Shown piece after piece: positions 12,193 through 41,219 of a DNA stretch of 64,000 nt. This DNA is from Bradysia coprophila (taxonomy: Eukaryota > Arthropoda > Insecta > Diptera > Sciaridae). The stretch lies in the NCBI RefSeq assembly GCF_014529535.1, contig NW_023503493.1, positions 7,844,001 to 7,908,000 of the forward strand, written 5' to 3'. The notes below the pieces were generated by a model. It did not search any database and was not told the origin of the DNA. It worked only from the letters and a program-made list of their open reading frames with translations. Within the stretch, counting starts at the first letter, position 1; every line of letters starts with the position of its first letter. Position numbers and translations under genes: made by a program.

Positions 12193-12289
12193 ACACATCA
12201 CTCAATACATATGTCGTCAAATGGTCAAATGGGACCCCTTAAGTGTAAATCAGTAAAACGCTCAGATCTCCGAAAAATCGTCAGTAAAT

Positions 12290-12295
12290 TTTATT
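12290..12295 (-). terminator. Candidate poly(A) signal of BCKDHA
   Basis: AATAAA on the minus strand, about 150 nt past the BCKDHA stop codon. It is the closest such hexamer that I see downstream. Confidence 0.4.
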
Positions 12296-12444
12296 CAACT
12301 TTAATCGTAGACCCACCGTCCAAAACAACTAACAAATTTGTAAAGATTTGTAAAAATAAATGCACAATAATCACTTGGAGGACTGTGTAGTCATACCACC
12401 GCAACCTCTGCTCTGTGAGCTTAATGGCTTCCGATTTTCAAAAT

Positions 12445-14039
12445 TCAATTTTTGAAATTGGCCAACGGATAATGTTCCTTGTGTTTGGCAACATGATCCT
12501 CCATCTCGGCCAATTGACCCCTACAAAGAGAAAATAAAATGAAATTCAAACGTTGAATTGTACCGAATGCCCTCAGCGGATACTCACTTCAAACCCAACG
12601 GCATCTCGTGATAAACGTCGGTAAACATTTCTCGCCAATTCGGTTTCAATTTCTTCTCGGACAACGAAATTTGCGATAAGATTTCCTTGCGTGTCCGCTT
12701 CACATAGTCATTTTCTTCGTCCTCATTCCACCAGCCCCTATTCGTTAAGTAGTTCTTCAATTTCGTTATCGGACTTTCAACCGTGTTCCACACCTCCAAA
12801 TCCTCGGCCGGTCGATAGGCCGTACTGTCGTCGGATGTTGAATGATGACCGATTCGGTATGCCATTGCTTCGAAAATGATCGGTTTGTTGTTCTTGAGGA
12901 CGTAATCTCGGGCGATTTTCGTGGCATTGTAAACGGCAAATATGTCTGTTCCGTCAACTCGAATCGAAGAAATTCCGTAACCAGTGCCTCGTCCAGCAAT
13001 GCCATCACCTTTGTATTGCTCGTCGGACGGCGTTGAAATGGCGAAGCCGTTGTTGCGACTGGAAAAGGACGTTGAAAAGTTTACAATTTCAAAATTCCGA
13101 ATTTGAATCTCTCCAAACTCACCAGTACAAAATAACAGGACAACTTAGCGTAGCAGCGAAATTAAAGGCAGCGTGTGCGTCACCTGAAACGGAGTGTCTG
13201 TCTGTCATAACAATTCAACAAATTCAAATCTTCGTATTTTACCTTCTGAAGCGGCACCCTCACCAAAATACGTGACAACACAACGATCGTTGTTCGGTCT
13301 TCTTTTCAATGCATAGGCAGCTCCCACTGCTTGAGATGTTTGTGTCGCTGAAATCCAAAAACGTGAACGTTTAGCAAATGAACTACACCTAACAACCAAC
13401 GAAATCATACCCAGAGGACTCGAAATGGTAACGAAATTCAAGCGTTTCGATCCATAATGAACCGGCATCTGTTTGCCCTTTCCCAGGTCGTCCGAATTCC
13501 CGTAGCATTGATCGACGAATTCAGAAATGGTAAATCCACGCCACACAAGCACACCAGCTTCGCGATACTGAGCATACACCAAGTCGTTATTCGATAAGCC
13601 GGCCGCACTGCCAACATGCGATGCCTCTTCACCCGAATTGGTCATATAGAATGAAATTCGTCCTTGTCGCTGTGATTCGTACAAAATTTTGTCCATTGTG
13701 TTCAGGAGCACCTAGCGGAGAGGACACCGAAAATTTAGATAGATTAACTTGTTGCACAAGTCACAACTGGCATACCATATCCCGGAACATTTTCTGCACA
13801 AACTCTTTGCTCAAATTCGGATCTTGAGTTTTGTCGAGAATTTGCCCATTTCTGTCAAGCACACGATAAATTGGAATCGGTTGGGTGTTCGACGGATGTG
13901 TTAGCTCGGGTTTGACAACGAATGGAGCGTTGGCTCCCGGGAAAACTGTGGTTTCGGCAGTGGAATGAACACTTGTTGAATACTGCAATCCTTTCGCGTA
14001 CAGCCCGCGTACAAGTTTCACATTTCGGATGAAGGACAT
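12445..14039 (-). CDS. BCKDHA: 2-oxoisovalerate dehydrogenase subunit alpha (branched-chain E1-alpha), mitochondrial
   Basis: The thiamine-diphosphate-dependent E1-alpha subunit pairs with E1-beta in the mitochondrial branched-chain 2-oxoacid dehydrogenase complex and decarboxylates the 2-oxoacids of Leu, Ile and Val. Exons (minus) are 14039-13776, 13711-13411, 13347-13243, 13183-13123, 13058-12588 and 12520-12445. They sum to 1278 nt, an exact 425 aa plus stop, the usual family length. Features seen: an N-terminal presequence rich in R/K/S; a [19 protein letters not shown] block; [29 protein letters not shown]; the ThDP/Mg motif [28 protein letters not shown]; and the phosphorylation-loop region [16 protein letters not shown], whose serines are the kinase targets in mammals. 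The start at 14039 is the first ATG of the presequence. The gene lies head to head with Nf1. Confidence 0.96.
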
Positions 14040-14244
14040 TTTCCGTTCTTAAATTCTTAACTAAAATCACAATTTTTCCGGAATGATAAGAGATTTTGAC
14101 ACACGATGTGCTGACTGGTGTCTTATCAAAAAAAAATATTTTGTAGGGTAATTGATCGTGAGTCGTGTCACTTGTACAATAACTTAAGGTCATAGTATAG
14201 TATGTGTGCTGCACTGAAATGCGTAGGAAGACTTAGGCTTGATT

Positions 14245-14364
14245 TCCACTTACCAAAAAAGTACTCCGTGTGAGAAAAAAGTGATTTTTTTTAATTTTTG
14301 CTTTGTTTACTTGACAGCTTGCTCTGTCACGGCTCTCTTACGGAGTACTTTTTGTTGAGTGGAT
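14245..14364. repeat. Palindromic element upstream of BCKDHA
   Basis: Inverted arms: ccactta-ccaaaaaagtactccgtg on the left and cggagtactttttgttgagtgg on the right, separated by about 60 bp of T-rich DNA. It begins about 200 bp upstream of the BCKDHA start. Confidence 0.55.
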
Positions 14365-14833
14365 AACATACTTTATTATCGCTTGGGAATGAATGTACAA
14401 TAGATGTTCAGAATTAAGAGCAATGGACCTGTTGCAAAATTTTTAGCCTACATTTAGGCAAAAAATATTCGGTTTTTGATGATTTCTCTGAACCAAAATC
14501 TTTTTTTTTTTAAGTAAAACCATTATAGCTGTTGATTCACAACTTGTGACTTACGTTACACAAATCTAAGAATGTTGATAACATCCTCGGACCTTTGCCG
14601 CGTAGGTCACTTCAGTCATGATACGGTCTTTGAGAGAAACACTTTTCGTTCCTTCGCCTCATCATCCTAAAAATCTGAAAACGACCAAGTCTTGTTTGTC
14701 ATAGCCCAAGACACGATAACAACCCGAAAATTACTCAAAATCGTAACTGAATCGCAACTGAATTTGTCCAGTTCAATTCCATAAATTCCCGTCAGGGACG
14801 ACAGCGTCGAGATTTTTGTGATCACATTAGTGC

Positions 14834-15285
14834 TGAGGCACCAGTGCTTTGCTGAAAAGCAAACATTTGGGCGTTTTTTTTAAATACTGGACCTTAGTTT
14901 ACTTTTGATGGTATCGTTCCACCAGAATACTTTTTACAAAAATATAGGACCGCAATAACGACCACGAATGTGCTTTCAACAGAAAATAGATTTGCTTGCA
15001 GCAGTTTGACCAGCTCTGAGTCTCAATTCTCATACATTCGTAGCTTAAAGAATTCGTAACTTGACAGTTCAAATGGGATTTTATACAGGCAGCTGTCAAT
15101 TTACCTGAGAAAACTGTAAACTGAACAGTTTATGAAAATTTCATTAAGCTGCTGACTTTTCTCAGAGCTGGTCAAACGACAACCAAAGTTAATTTTTATT
15201 TAAAGCTAACACAGTCGTTGTACATTTTTTAAAAAGGATTTTGATGAAAGGATATCGTAGTAAAAAATGAAATACGAGACCATAG
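14834..15285. repeat. GAGGCA-ended element, copy 2 (inverted, diverged)
   Basis: Reverse-complement relative of the element at 40372-40775. It shares the end gaggcacc, the ttgctgaaaagcaaacatttgggcg block, gaccgcaataacgaccac, tgaccagctctgag and the far-end aaatgaaatacgaga. It carries about 110 bp of extra DNA near 15020-15130 relative to that copy. The outer TTAA is not preserved. Confidence 0.7.
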
Positions 15286-15515
15286 AGGTAGACTACACAC
15301 ACCACTAACACGAAAACGTCAACTTTGCTTTGATTTTGACATTATGAGTCCCTTTACTTTTGACATTAAGAGTCCCGTGTACTTTCTGTACACGGAGCTG
15401 TCACACACACATTCAAATATATTTTTTTTTCATTTTAATTTATCAGTTTGTTCTATTGAGATGGCCCTTGTACGAGACACACAAATGTAGGCTACAATTT
15501 TAGCTAAGCCTGTTA

Positions 15516-15889
15516 ACGCAAAAATGTGTTACTTTTAAAGGAAAAATAGGTTTGTGTCTGATAACTTAGCTCACTTGGAGAAGCCTTTGCAGATTGTGTA
15601 ATCTGCACAGGTGGTTAAAAGTAGGTTAACCTGTCAAATACAACTATTCATGTGTTATCGATAACGACGACAAAAATAATGACAAGCTCTGTGTAATATG
15701 GTTCTTTATATAATAAAATGGATGTTAAAAACATTGAAGTACAAGATTTGAAATCAAAAGATTAAAAATACTTTAATAAATGCACGTAATAAACCCGATA
15801 ATAAAACTGGTCATATCCTTGCCGTCTGTAACAGGTTAAATTATGACTCACAAACCAATTTTTCCTTTAAAAGTAACACATTTTTGCGT
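15516..15889. repeat. Inverted repeat split by a TTAA-family insertion
   Basis: Outer arms acgcaaaaatgtgttacttt (15516 onward) and its complement (to 15889) match over about 41 bp: the left arm runs 15516-15557 and the right arm 15849-15889. The DNA between them includes a complete TTAA-family element (15625-15839). The older palindrome was therefore hit by a later insertion. Confidence 0.6.
15625..15839 (-). repeat. TTAA-family element, complete copy C
   Basis: About 215 bp, inverted relative to the other copies, bounded by TTAACCTGTC on the left and CTGTAACAGGTTAA on the right. Read on the minus strand it opens TTAACCTGTTACAGACGGC and ends in the tcgataacacatg block. TTAA at both ends and CCTGT... 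inverted termini are the layout expected for piggyBac-type non-autonomous elements. Family assignment is inference. Confidence 0.75.
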
Positions 15890-15965
15890 GCTTTAATGGT
15901 TTTATTTTAAAGAAAAAAGATTTTGGTTCACAGAAATACTCAAAAAACGAGTATTTTTCCGTCGT

Positions 15966-16183
15966 AATGTACAATGAAAGTAGATAAGTAGGTGTGGCCA
16001 GTCCATACAAGTCGGAGCACATACGGATTTGCATGGCGCCACCTCAAACGAACTCATTTCTAGAGGAAATTTGCACTAGACATGAGTTCGTTTGAGGTGG
16101 CGCCATGGAAATCCGTATGTGCTCCGGCTAGAACAAATTTGAACGTTTGGCCATACCTATCTATTTACTTTCATTGGTAATGT
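15966..16183. repeat. 218-bp palindrome upstream of Nf1
   Basis: Near-perfect inverted repeat. The inner arms gcatggcgccacctcaaacg and cgtttgaggtggcgccatg sit around a loop near 16060-16078. The outer arms acaatgaaagtagataagta and its complement reach 16183. It lies about 330 bp before the Nf1 start codon. Confidence 0.7.
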
Positions 16184-16516
16184 AGGCCAAAAATATGAAA
16201 AGGTTCATTGCTCTTAACTAAATAATTGAACGTAGCACCACACCGTATCTTACCCTAGTCGAATGACAGCTCAGTTTCTTACATCACATACATCACACAT
16301 ACACACACAAAATATCATCGCATCCATCGAATTTCTTTGTATGATGGCACCAGTGCCACCTTCCAAAATAATGAAAAGACATTACTGCATTACCGACATC
16401 AAAACGTCAAACAAAAATCGCAAAAAAGAACTCCGGTCTCGCATGAAGATTGTCTAAGCAAAAATTTAGTGAAATAATATGTAAACTCCAAATTCTGGTG
16501 CATAAATTCTATTGCA

Positions 16517-33445
<16,929 letters not shown>

Positions 33446-33636
33446 GATTCATTTAGAATGTTTTTTTGAGAAAAGAAATTTATTTATTGCACTGCATTCA
33501 AGTCGTCAGTGTGTGCACGCATGATCTCAATTTTTGTACATTTTATTTTCACTCATTTTGCTTTCGTTCAATTGATTTCTTTTTTTCTCCATTTTATCGT
33601 CCATTCGGTGCTAGTAATTCTTAAACACTCAGGGAA

Positions 33637-33642
33637 AATAAA
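33637..33642 (+). terminator. Nf1: Candidate Nf1 poly(A) signal
   Basis: AATAAA about 190 nt past the Nf1 stop, the first canonical hexamer downstream that I see. Confidence 0.4.
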
Positions 33643-34814
33643 ATGATTTCTGACCAATATGCTCCGTTTGCACAAACTGTTCCCTTTGTAATATTTTCGG
33701 AGATCAATTTTTCATTATGGGAACGATTTCCAAAAATTCGCTTTTGTCCTAACTTTGTGCTCTGTATTTCCTGCACGAACAACGAAATCAAAACTCGAAA
33801 TTTGCCTCGATTTATTGATAAGAATAAGAAACGCCACAGTTAACTTCCTGCTGGGGAAACTATTTCCCAAGTGTTGATGTGAATTTCTCCGTTTTACCAC
33901 TCCATTGAGATTTTCTATTGGCTATAATCGGGCTCAGACTTCTTCTGTAGGACACTTGCGAATTTCGATTTACAACACAAATCTAGGGAACCTCAAACAT
34001 AAGAGAAACCTTAGATGCTTGAACTGTAGACGCGTTTTTTTCGAGTCTACAAAGTTTCTTCTTTTGATCGGTCTTCTCTCTGAAAACGAATTTGTGATTT
34101 GTGTAAATGAGAAGTGTTAGTTTTTGTGATCGGACGTTCCGAAATCCTTGTCTTGCCTTTATGTAAACTTTTGTTTGTTTTGTTTTTTTACTCGCGATAT
34201 GAGCATGTCTTATGTCTAAGAAATATTTTACATTTTTTACTAAGTTAAGAGAGATGTTAATGGTAAGATTTACGATTAAGTTAGTGCCAAGGTTTTTCGT
34301 CAATGTCAACGTCAACATTACTAAACGAAACTGTCCAGAAATTTTGTTTTTCTATTTTAGCATTAGAATCTCGATTCGAATACCAAATTCCATTCCTTGC
34401 AGCACATATATTTTGGAAGTGATTCACTATAATCATCAAACGCTTGTAACGATTAAACACACCTCGATACCGCGTTTATGTGCTAAGAACAGCCTGTTCT
34501 GAACAGGGCTTATTATTAAGATTGAGAATTCAATACAAAATTCTTGAAACCTGAAAGCTTTATTGTCTCAACGAATTGGATATTGTTAAATCTTGTGGTC
34601 ATTAGAGGCAACCCACAAAAATGTTTCATCTACTTATTACAGTACATTGATGTAATTTACCCAAAACCATTCACATAAATACCAAAGTTTTCAAAATAAA
34701 CAGAAAGTTAACAGCGAGCTCACATCACACACACACATTTATAGCCACACATGCGCAACACACTCTTTTTCTCTTCATCTTTTCTTTCGCTCAATTTTAT
34801 CGTACATACTCACC

Positions 34815-34915
34815 ATGCCTCGATAGGTGAGTGGTTAGTGTCGTTGCTTTTCGAAAGAAATTATGATGTTTGGTATGCTTAGGTTCGAAATCTCATGGGG
34901 GGCATGTAGAAAAAA
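34815..34915 (+). repeat. tRNA-like sequence, probable SINE head
   Basis: A-box-like ataggtgagtggttagtg and B-box-like aggttcgaaatctc lie 44 bp apart, with near-complementary ends (gcctcg / ggggggc). The middle does not fold into a normal anticodon arm. A tRNA-Ser-like SINE head or tRNA pseudogene is more likely than a working tRNA. Confidence 0.45.
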
Positions 34916-35677
34916 AAGAAGAATTTATGTATAAAATTATATACGCCTTACACTGTGGCAGGAATCAAGTTCTCACATAACTTGTCATTCCAATCAGCTA
35001 GGCAAGACCAAAAACCAAGCTCTATCCCGCCGTAGTTATAACTCAGGTCCACAATACCAGAGCCAAAGTCCGATAATTGATTGAGTTACAATTTTTTTTT
35101 GTACAATGCAGGCGAGAAAATAGTTTTTTCTCCCCTCCGCTGAAACTTTGGAAGACTTTGTCGGGAAAAAAAGTTTGAAATCGAATTTTCTCCGGTGACT
35201 TGTGGTCCTCGAAATGCAATTTCCCACTACCTCATTGAACAATAGTTATTTCTTAACAGAAAGTGAAATTCGACATGTTTCTGATCAGGGAGTTGTTGTT
35301 TGTAAATGATTCCGCTTTTGTGAGGGTTTCTATGACCAGCATTGTGCTGTCATCAGTTTATCAAGAAGTAATAGATTTTATCTACCTAGGTGAAATAATA
35401 GCATTGAAAAAGTGCTAATATTTCGCCTTCAGCTCATGCAACAACTCCCCAAGTGTCTAAATAAACATGTGGACAGAGGTGAATAATCTACTATAACGAA
35501 TATATCGTGATACGATTGACGTTTTTGAATGTTAATAATATAATGTCGACAGATCTGTATTCAATCGATATACAAAGAGGATACAACAATTTGTTCAAGG
35601 AGCACATCCCACCTGTTTGGTCCGTTTATTCATTAAATGATGGTTTTCTGCATTTGCGTACTTTCACGTCTGATCGA

Positions 35678-35700
35678 GAGAGAGAGATAGAGAGAGAGTT
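35678..35700 (+). repeat. GA microsatellite
   Basis: A short (GA)n tract interrupted by one T. The same interrupted form recurs at 44475-44495. Confidence 0.6.
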
Positions 35701-36103
35701 CGAAAGACCTTTCCCTTCAGCTTTTAATTTTTACTTCTCAACTAGTTGGCCTCTTGTGAGAGCAAAGCATGTAATGTCCCTTGTGTGAAAATATATTGCA
35801 ATCACACCAAACGGCTAAGGTACTAGTTTGTTCATTAAGGAATTGTCATAATTTTTGGCTCGACGACAACAGGGACAAAATCATTGAGTTAGAACCTTTT
35901 AAGAGAGATGGAATTTATTTTTGCATGGAAAGAGCCTTGATGATCAAGTGACGAATAAATTTCCTCTCTCAATGAAAAGTTGTATGATAGTATGCGTGAC
36001 ATCCTTATATAAGATCTTGATTTTTTTAGCAGCAAGATTGCAAGTTTCTGGAGCGGTATTACACCATTATTGTCCTCTATACTCTACACACTCTCAAAGT
36101 TCT

Positions 36104-36217
36104 ATCATCGCTTCGCTATTTCACACAAGATGTCGTTGAAATCAGTCCGATGTTTGTAATGCCAACTAGTCACCGGGTTTATTACAACGACATCTTGTGT
36201 GAAATAGCAAAGCGATT
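36104..36217. repeat. Palindromic element
   Basis: Arms atttcacacaagatgtcgtt (to 36137) and aacgacatcttgtgtgaaat (from 36186) extend outward through a cgctt/aagcg block. The loop is about 48 bp. Confidence 0.65.
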
Positions 36218-37194
36218 TTAGATTATTTAGAGAAGTATTGTAAAAAATACTAGTTATGTTGATTCGACTGAAAAGCTTTGGACTATTTTTTGTTCGGTTA
36301 TGTTTTTACTAAAAATAAAATTATTGTGAAAAATGTCCAATTTCAACAAAGTTAACTCATAATTATGCAAAGTCATTCAGGAGCTATTTTCTTAATCTTA
36401 AGTATAATTGTTGATATAAAATTGTTCGTTCTATTTAATTTATTTATTTACGAATATTTAACTATAAAAATGAGCTCTGAATTAAAAAGAAAATGAAAAA
36501 CTACAAATTTTAAATCAATGTTGAAATGCAATATATTTTATTAATAAAAACTAAATCAAATTTGATGTATATCCAAGTGAAACAAACAAACAAAAACAAA
36601 ATATTTAAATCAACTTAAAAACGAAAATGATATAAAAGAAAGTACAACAAAAAAAAAATGTTTAATGTAAAATTTAGAAAAATGTTTTTTAAAAATAATT
36701 TTTTTTTATTTGTCAATTTGTCTGATTGTAACAAATGTATTTTAAAAATGACAACGATAACCACAATCTTTATAAAAATAAATTTAAAAAAAATGCCAAA
36801 ACTAATTTTCGATGATTTTTAACCCCATCCAACCCCTCGGAAACTTGTTTTCTGTCAGAAAATATCTCGGAGATTGTTATTTTGACTTATCTCGATTAAA
36901 ATAAAAAAAAATCTTCAAACTACTAAACCACATATTCTATCTATAGCGAAATTTTCCACGTGAGCAAAGATCTCGGATCATGGAAATAGGCCCTGATTGG
37001 CAGAGCTCTGCTACCAGCCCAGCATGAACATAAAGAATATTTGAAGGATAATGCTATCTGAATAGGCAGACAGGAGTCATGATTTGTTAGTATGAATAAA
37101 ACCGCACAACACATGCAATCTTACACGCACACTGATATAGAAAATTTAACGCGCTGGACGTATACTATACGTAGTAGACGTGCAAATTGGCAGG

Positions 37195-37280
37195 CATACA
37201 GCTATTTTCGGATCACATCTGGGTTTGAACTGGAGACCTCTTAATCTCGGAGCGGCGCTTCAACCAATGTTGCTATTAGG
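37195..37280 (-). repeat. tRNA-like sequence on the minus strand
   Basis: Minus-strand reading gives a D-arm-like tagcaacattggttgaagcg, then cgctccgagattaagagg and a B-box-like ccagttcaaaccc. The anticodon loop is too long and the acceptor stem does not pair well. It is best read as a tRNA pseudogene or SINE head. Confidence 0.4.
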
Positions 37281-39603
37281 ACATACTACATTGATAGTCG
37301 CATTGTGAAGTGTTGGTAGAAGAAGGTAAACGTGGAGCACGTTTCCACACGAAGTGCTTATACACGCTGTACGTTTACTTACATGACACACATTATGAAA
37401 CTCTGAAAATATATTTCTTCGCATCTATGACCAAAAACTTTTTCTCCCTCCAATATGAACAATACTAATCGTACCACGGACCAAAAGTCTTTTTTAGCGT
37501 ATTCGATTCCAGAACTCGCCTTCATTTAAAATACACAGTGTACGGTGTACAACAAGTATGATCTTTCGACATCATACTTACCATGTGTATACAAACATCC
37601 AACACGTATGCTTTTCTAAAACGTGTTGGGCGTATGAGGTAATTTTGCGATTAGATTTGCATACCAAAATTTTACACATGTCCTACGTCAACAACACGCG
37701 TGAGATGTATGGTAAACTTTACATACGACATGTTTGCCATACATACCCGACGCATACTATGCATAACAGAAGTATATCATACATATCCGTACTACACCGC
37801 CAAAATCTTTTTTATCAGTGCATACATCTTTGAAATTTGGAGGCTATTTTGACGTTGATATAATGAGTGTTCGAGCTAGTAGCAGTGCTATGGCAGAAAT
37901 CATTGCAAGCTTCTGAAAGACCAGGTTAAGACACTTACGAAGGCGATCACACATATTTTGACAAATAGTAAAATTTAGTTGAAGAAAATATTTATTTTTA
38001 TCAAGTTGACACGATGGGACTAATGTGAAAACCGTTATTAAGTTAGATAATAATAATAATCTCTCAACTTACGAAGAGTCTTACCGTTTTCTTTGAGAAC
38101 CTTGCAGCATCAACTGTAACAATATGTCTAAAAAAATTCTGATTTTAATCGAAGTACTAGATTTAGGGAAATATAGTGTGTCATATATAACCGAATCAGA
38201 TGTGCGGTGGCACGAAAGTTCGATGCAAACGCCATCTCATCCCTTCGTTGAAAGCAAAAAATGGAATAGAAAGTCAGGCCATCTGTTGTGAGATAGCGAA
38301 AATATTTTTGTGAAATACAAATAATTCGTATTCAACCATTTTAAAGAAAGATGTCATTGGCATCGAACTTATGTGCTATGTCTGCGTGGCATTACCTCCT
38401 CACTATATTTACCTTGGTAAATATATAGATACTGCGCATTATTCTCGGAAAAGATGCTGGTATCTGGTGCTTCGAAGTAGAACAAACGCAAGTGAATGTT
38501 GGTGTAAGGTTGGTTTACAGTTAAAATGTCAACACTAAACTTGTGTCTGGCATTGCCTCGGCTGCTTTAACAGCTGGTCCACACCCATATAATCACACTA
38601 ATTACAGTGCCATAGCTGATCTACGAAATATTACAAATGTCTTAACTGGTCTAAGCAACTGGTTTCAGAATGTATTTTTAAGGCGAGCTCGGCGAGCTAG
38701 AAAACTAGCCTAAAAGTATTTTATTTTACCATACTATCCTTATCCTTAAAGGGTACATCTAAGGTAAATATGATTATCATTTGGGATCGAACATTCGAAC
38801 TTCGGAAAATGAACAGACAACAATCCTCAAATCGAGATCAGACCAAAATTTGCGTTCACTACCATCCTCCTGATGTTGCAGCCTGATTATTTACAAGGTC
38901 ATGTGATGTTAGTGTAACACATCTTTAAGGCCGCTACTGCAATATCGATCATAGCGACAATACAGTTGAGTTCCGTAACAGCCAATTGATTTTGTTTATT
39001 CTTCTGTTTTGACTGAACTATACAATGTAGTAAATGAATCAATTGTATCGCTCACGCGGCAAAAGAGTGTGCATTCTCACTCTGAAAGTTCTCTTCTCTT
39101 CAATTTCATGAAAAAAAAAATTAATTGGTCGAGTCTCCATCATTCCCATTATACACAACCACATTTTATTCGTATGGAAACTTCATTAACAACAAAATAA
39201 AATCACAACTCAGTGTTCAAGTAACCGTCAATACGTTCAGTCGGATTTGTTTAAATTTTTTTTTTTTCTCTCTCAGTGATCGCGATCTATAAGAATTGCA
39301 ATTGAGAAGATTACAGGAGCTAATCTTTTGTTGAAATTGCATCGATACCGAAAGAAAACTGGATTACTAAAAGGCAAAAGGTGCGTATTACTAGTTCGTG
39401 TTAGTGTAATTGATGATACCATCGGTGTAAAAGAAACGTGACTGTTAACAACATTAATGTACAACTCTGATGATGTCTTGCAAAGAAATCGAAAGTTTCA
39501 ATTTTATTATAACTTTCCATCGTCTATGCAAGCTAATACACGCATTCATGTATCCGACCACTCTTAGTGACTGTATCAGTCGCTGTTCGAACGAACAAAA
39601 AAA

Positions 39604-39828
39604 ATGTTTTTACAAAACCGAAAATCAATTTGCATATTGTGTTTGTTTGTGAATGTAATTAAATTACATTCGAGATATGGAAATGGACGGAGACGTCACT
39701 GTGTGCATAACATACCACCAGCACTTCTTACAGATTGTATAACACATTATAATTCAAGTGTTGACATTTTGTTTGTGAAACAAGTTGGGTATCCAAATGG
39801 TGTGTGCTCAGGTCGAAATGTTTGTTAA
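39604..39828 (+). CDS. Possible small cysteine-containing ORF (weak)
   Basis: 74 codons. The N-terminus has a hydrophobic stretch (SICILCLFVNVI) after a basic start, then GNGRRRHC and several further cysteines up to the C-terminal residue. An overlapping frame (39470-39652) is also cysteine-rich. There is no clear promoter, poly(A) signal or homologue that I recognise, and the stretch may be chance. Confidence 0.18.
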   Translation: MFLQNRKSICILCLFVNVIKLHSRYGNGRRRHCVHNIPPALLTDCITHYNSSVDILFVKQVGYPNGVCSGRNVC

Positions 39829-40371
39829 ATAACTTGAGGATGTGACCAGATTGCCATCTGAATCACTGTTAATTTTAGACTATTTTTAAGGTATACAAGA
39901 CATATCCACATACTTATACCCCGAGACTGTATACACACCGTACACAGAATTACTGCGGATTTTAGCTGAAAGTTTTTGTCATTCCTAAACGACCGTACGC
40001 AATGTTTTTGTTGACTTTTTTTCTGGTCTTGAATAACTCAAGCAATTACACGACGAATTCCATTAAATTGTTCGTGTTATTTGAAGGTTAAATCGTCTTA
40101 GACAACAACGTGATGTTATTTGAATGATTGAGCTGTTCATTTTGCATAGTCTATCTGGGAAAATCCGTCTTTTCAACAAATTTCTTGATATCTTGACTTT
40201 TTATTAGCTGAGTAACTGACAATTTTGCAACCATCTCAAATTGGGAGCTGTAATAGTTGTTTGGACATTAAGACTTGAATATTATGTTGTCTTCTAAGGA
40301 AGACAGCTTAGCCTTTTATGGTTCAATCAATAATCAATGTATATTATTATCGAGACTGTTACATCCCTTAA

Positions 40372-40775
40372 GAGGCATCGGTACTTAGCTAACATTGTAG
40401 CCTACATTTGCGTGTCTCGTACCTCATTTTTGATGCTATCTTTTCATCAGAATCCTTTTTGAAAAATGTACGACCGCAATAACGACCACTAATGTGTTAG
40501 CTTTAAGAAAAAGTTTTGGTTGGTGTCGTTCGACCAGCTCTGAGAAAAGCGAGCAGTTTAACAAAATTTTCATAGACTGCTCATTGTTCTCAGAGGTGGT
40601 TAAGCAGTTACAACCAAATCTATTTTCCGTTGAAAGCTAACACATTCGTGGTCGTTATTGCGGCCGTACATTTTTCAAAAAGGATTGTAGTAGAAAGATA
40701 TCATCGAAAGTAAACAAAAATCCTGTATTTAAAAATCGTCCAAATGTATGCTCTTCAGCAATGCACCGATGCCTC
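40372..40775. repeat. TTAA-flanked palindromic element with GAGGCATCGGT ends
   Basis: 404 bp with exact TTAA on both sides (40368-40371 and 40776-40779) and terminal repeats GAGGCATCGGT / ACCGATGCCTC. Subterminal arms are also inverted: cctttttgaaaaatgtacg and its complement, and the gcaataacgaccac / gtggtcgttattgc blocks. TTAA duplication suggests piggyBac-type mobilisation (inference). A diverged inverted copy lies at 14834-15285. Confidence 0.8.
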
Positions 40776-40799
40776 TTAATCTATGCATTTTCAATTAGC

Positions 40800-40910
40800 T
40801 GATGCAAAATCTTTTACTTCATTAGTTTGAACATATATTTTACTATAATAAAGATTACATTAAGTCAAAAAGCTCTTGTATTGTCACTTTCTATAACTGC
40901 TGACTTAACC
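40800..40910 (+). repeat. TTAA-family element, diverged copy H
   Basis: Begins 21 bp past the element above and keeps aaaatcttttacttcattag, an ataaagattacatta block and an aaagctcttgt block. It lacks the gataacagatg end and both termini. Confidence 0.45.
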
Positions 40911-41091
40911 GGCCTTCCGTAAAAGGATAAAACTAATAAAAATGACATGGAACATTCGCATGCAATCACGAACACGTTCCTTTGACATTTCATCAAACTA
41001 CAACTCATAAATTAATGTAGTCATGTGTCCCTGAATTCAACACAAGTTTATGTGAAAAAATGTTTTCTTGTTAGTAGAGAGAATAATCAAT

Positions 41092-41219
41092 TACAGTGAA
41101 CGACATCTCAAATGTCTCACTGTCAAATTTTTCTGAGAATTTTATTGTGTCATTGCAAATTCACAATGACATTCTCTGAAAAAAATGACAGTGAGACATT
41201 TGAGATGTCGTTCACTGTA
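41092..41219. repeat. Near-perfect palindrome with TACAGTGAACG ends
   Basis: 128 bp. Arms acagtgaacgacatctcaaa and its complement extend to tctcactgtca and on towards a loop near 41150. TA is present at both outer ends, as for Tc1/mariner-type MITEs. The 70-codon ORF at 41112-41324 reads through it and is not supported. Confidence 0.75.

Larger units (their letters stand above)
14040..16516. other. BCKDHA-Nf1 head-to-head intergenic region
   Basis: About 2.5 kb between the two start codons, so it must hold both promoters. It contains at least five repeat insertions (14245-14364, 14834-15285, 15516-15889 with a TTAA element inside, and 15966-16183), leaving little unique DNA. I see no obvious TATA box for either gene. 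Open frames at 14899-15099 and 16263-16457 are not supported. Confidence 0.6.

Noticed and set aside
13205..14214. Plus-strand and alternative-frame ORFs over BCKDHA
   Set aside because: They are shadows of the minus-strand exons; frames, splice sites and protein match all favour BCKDHA.
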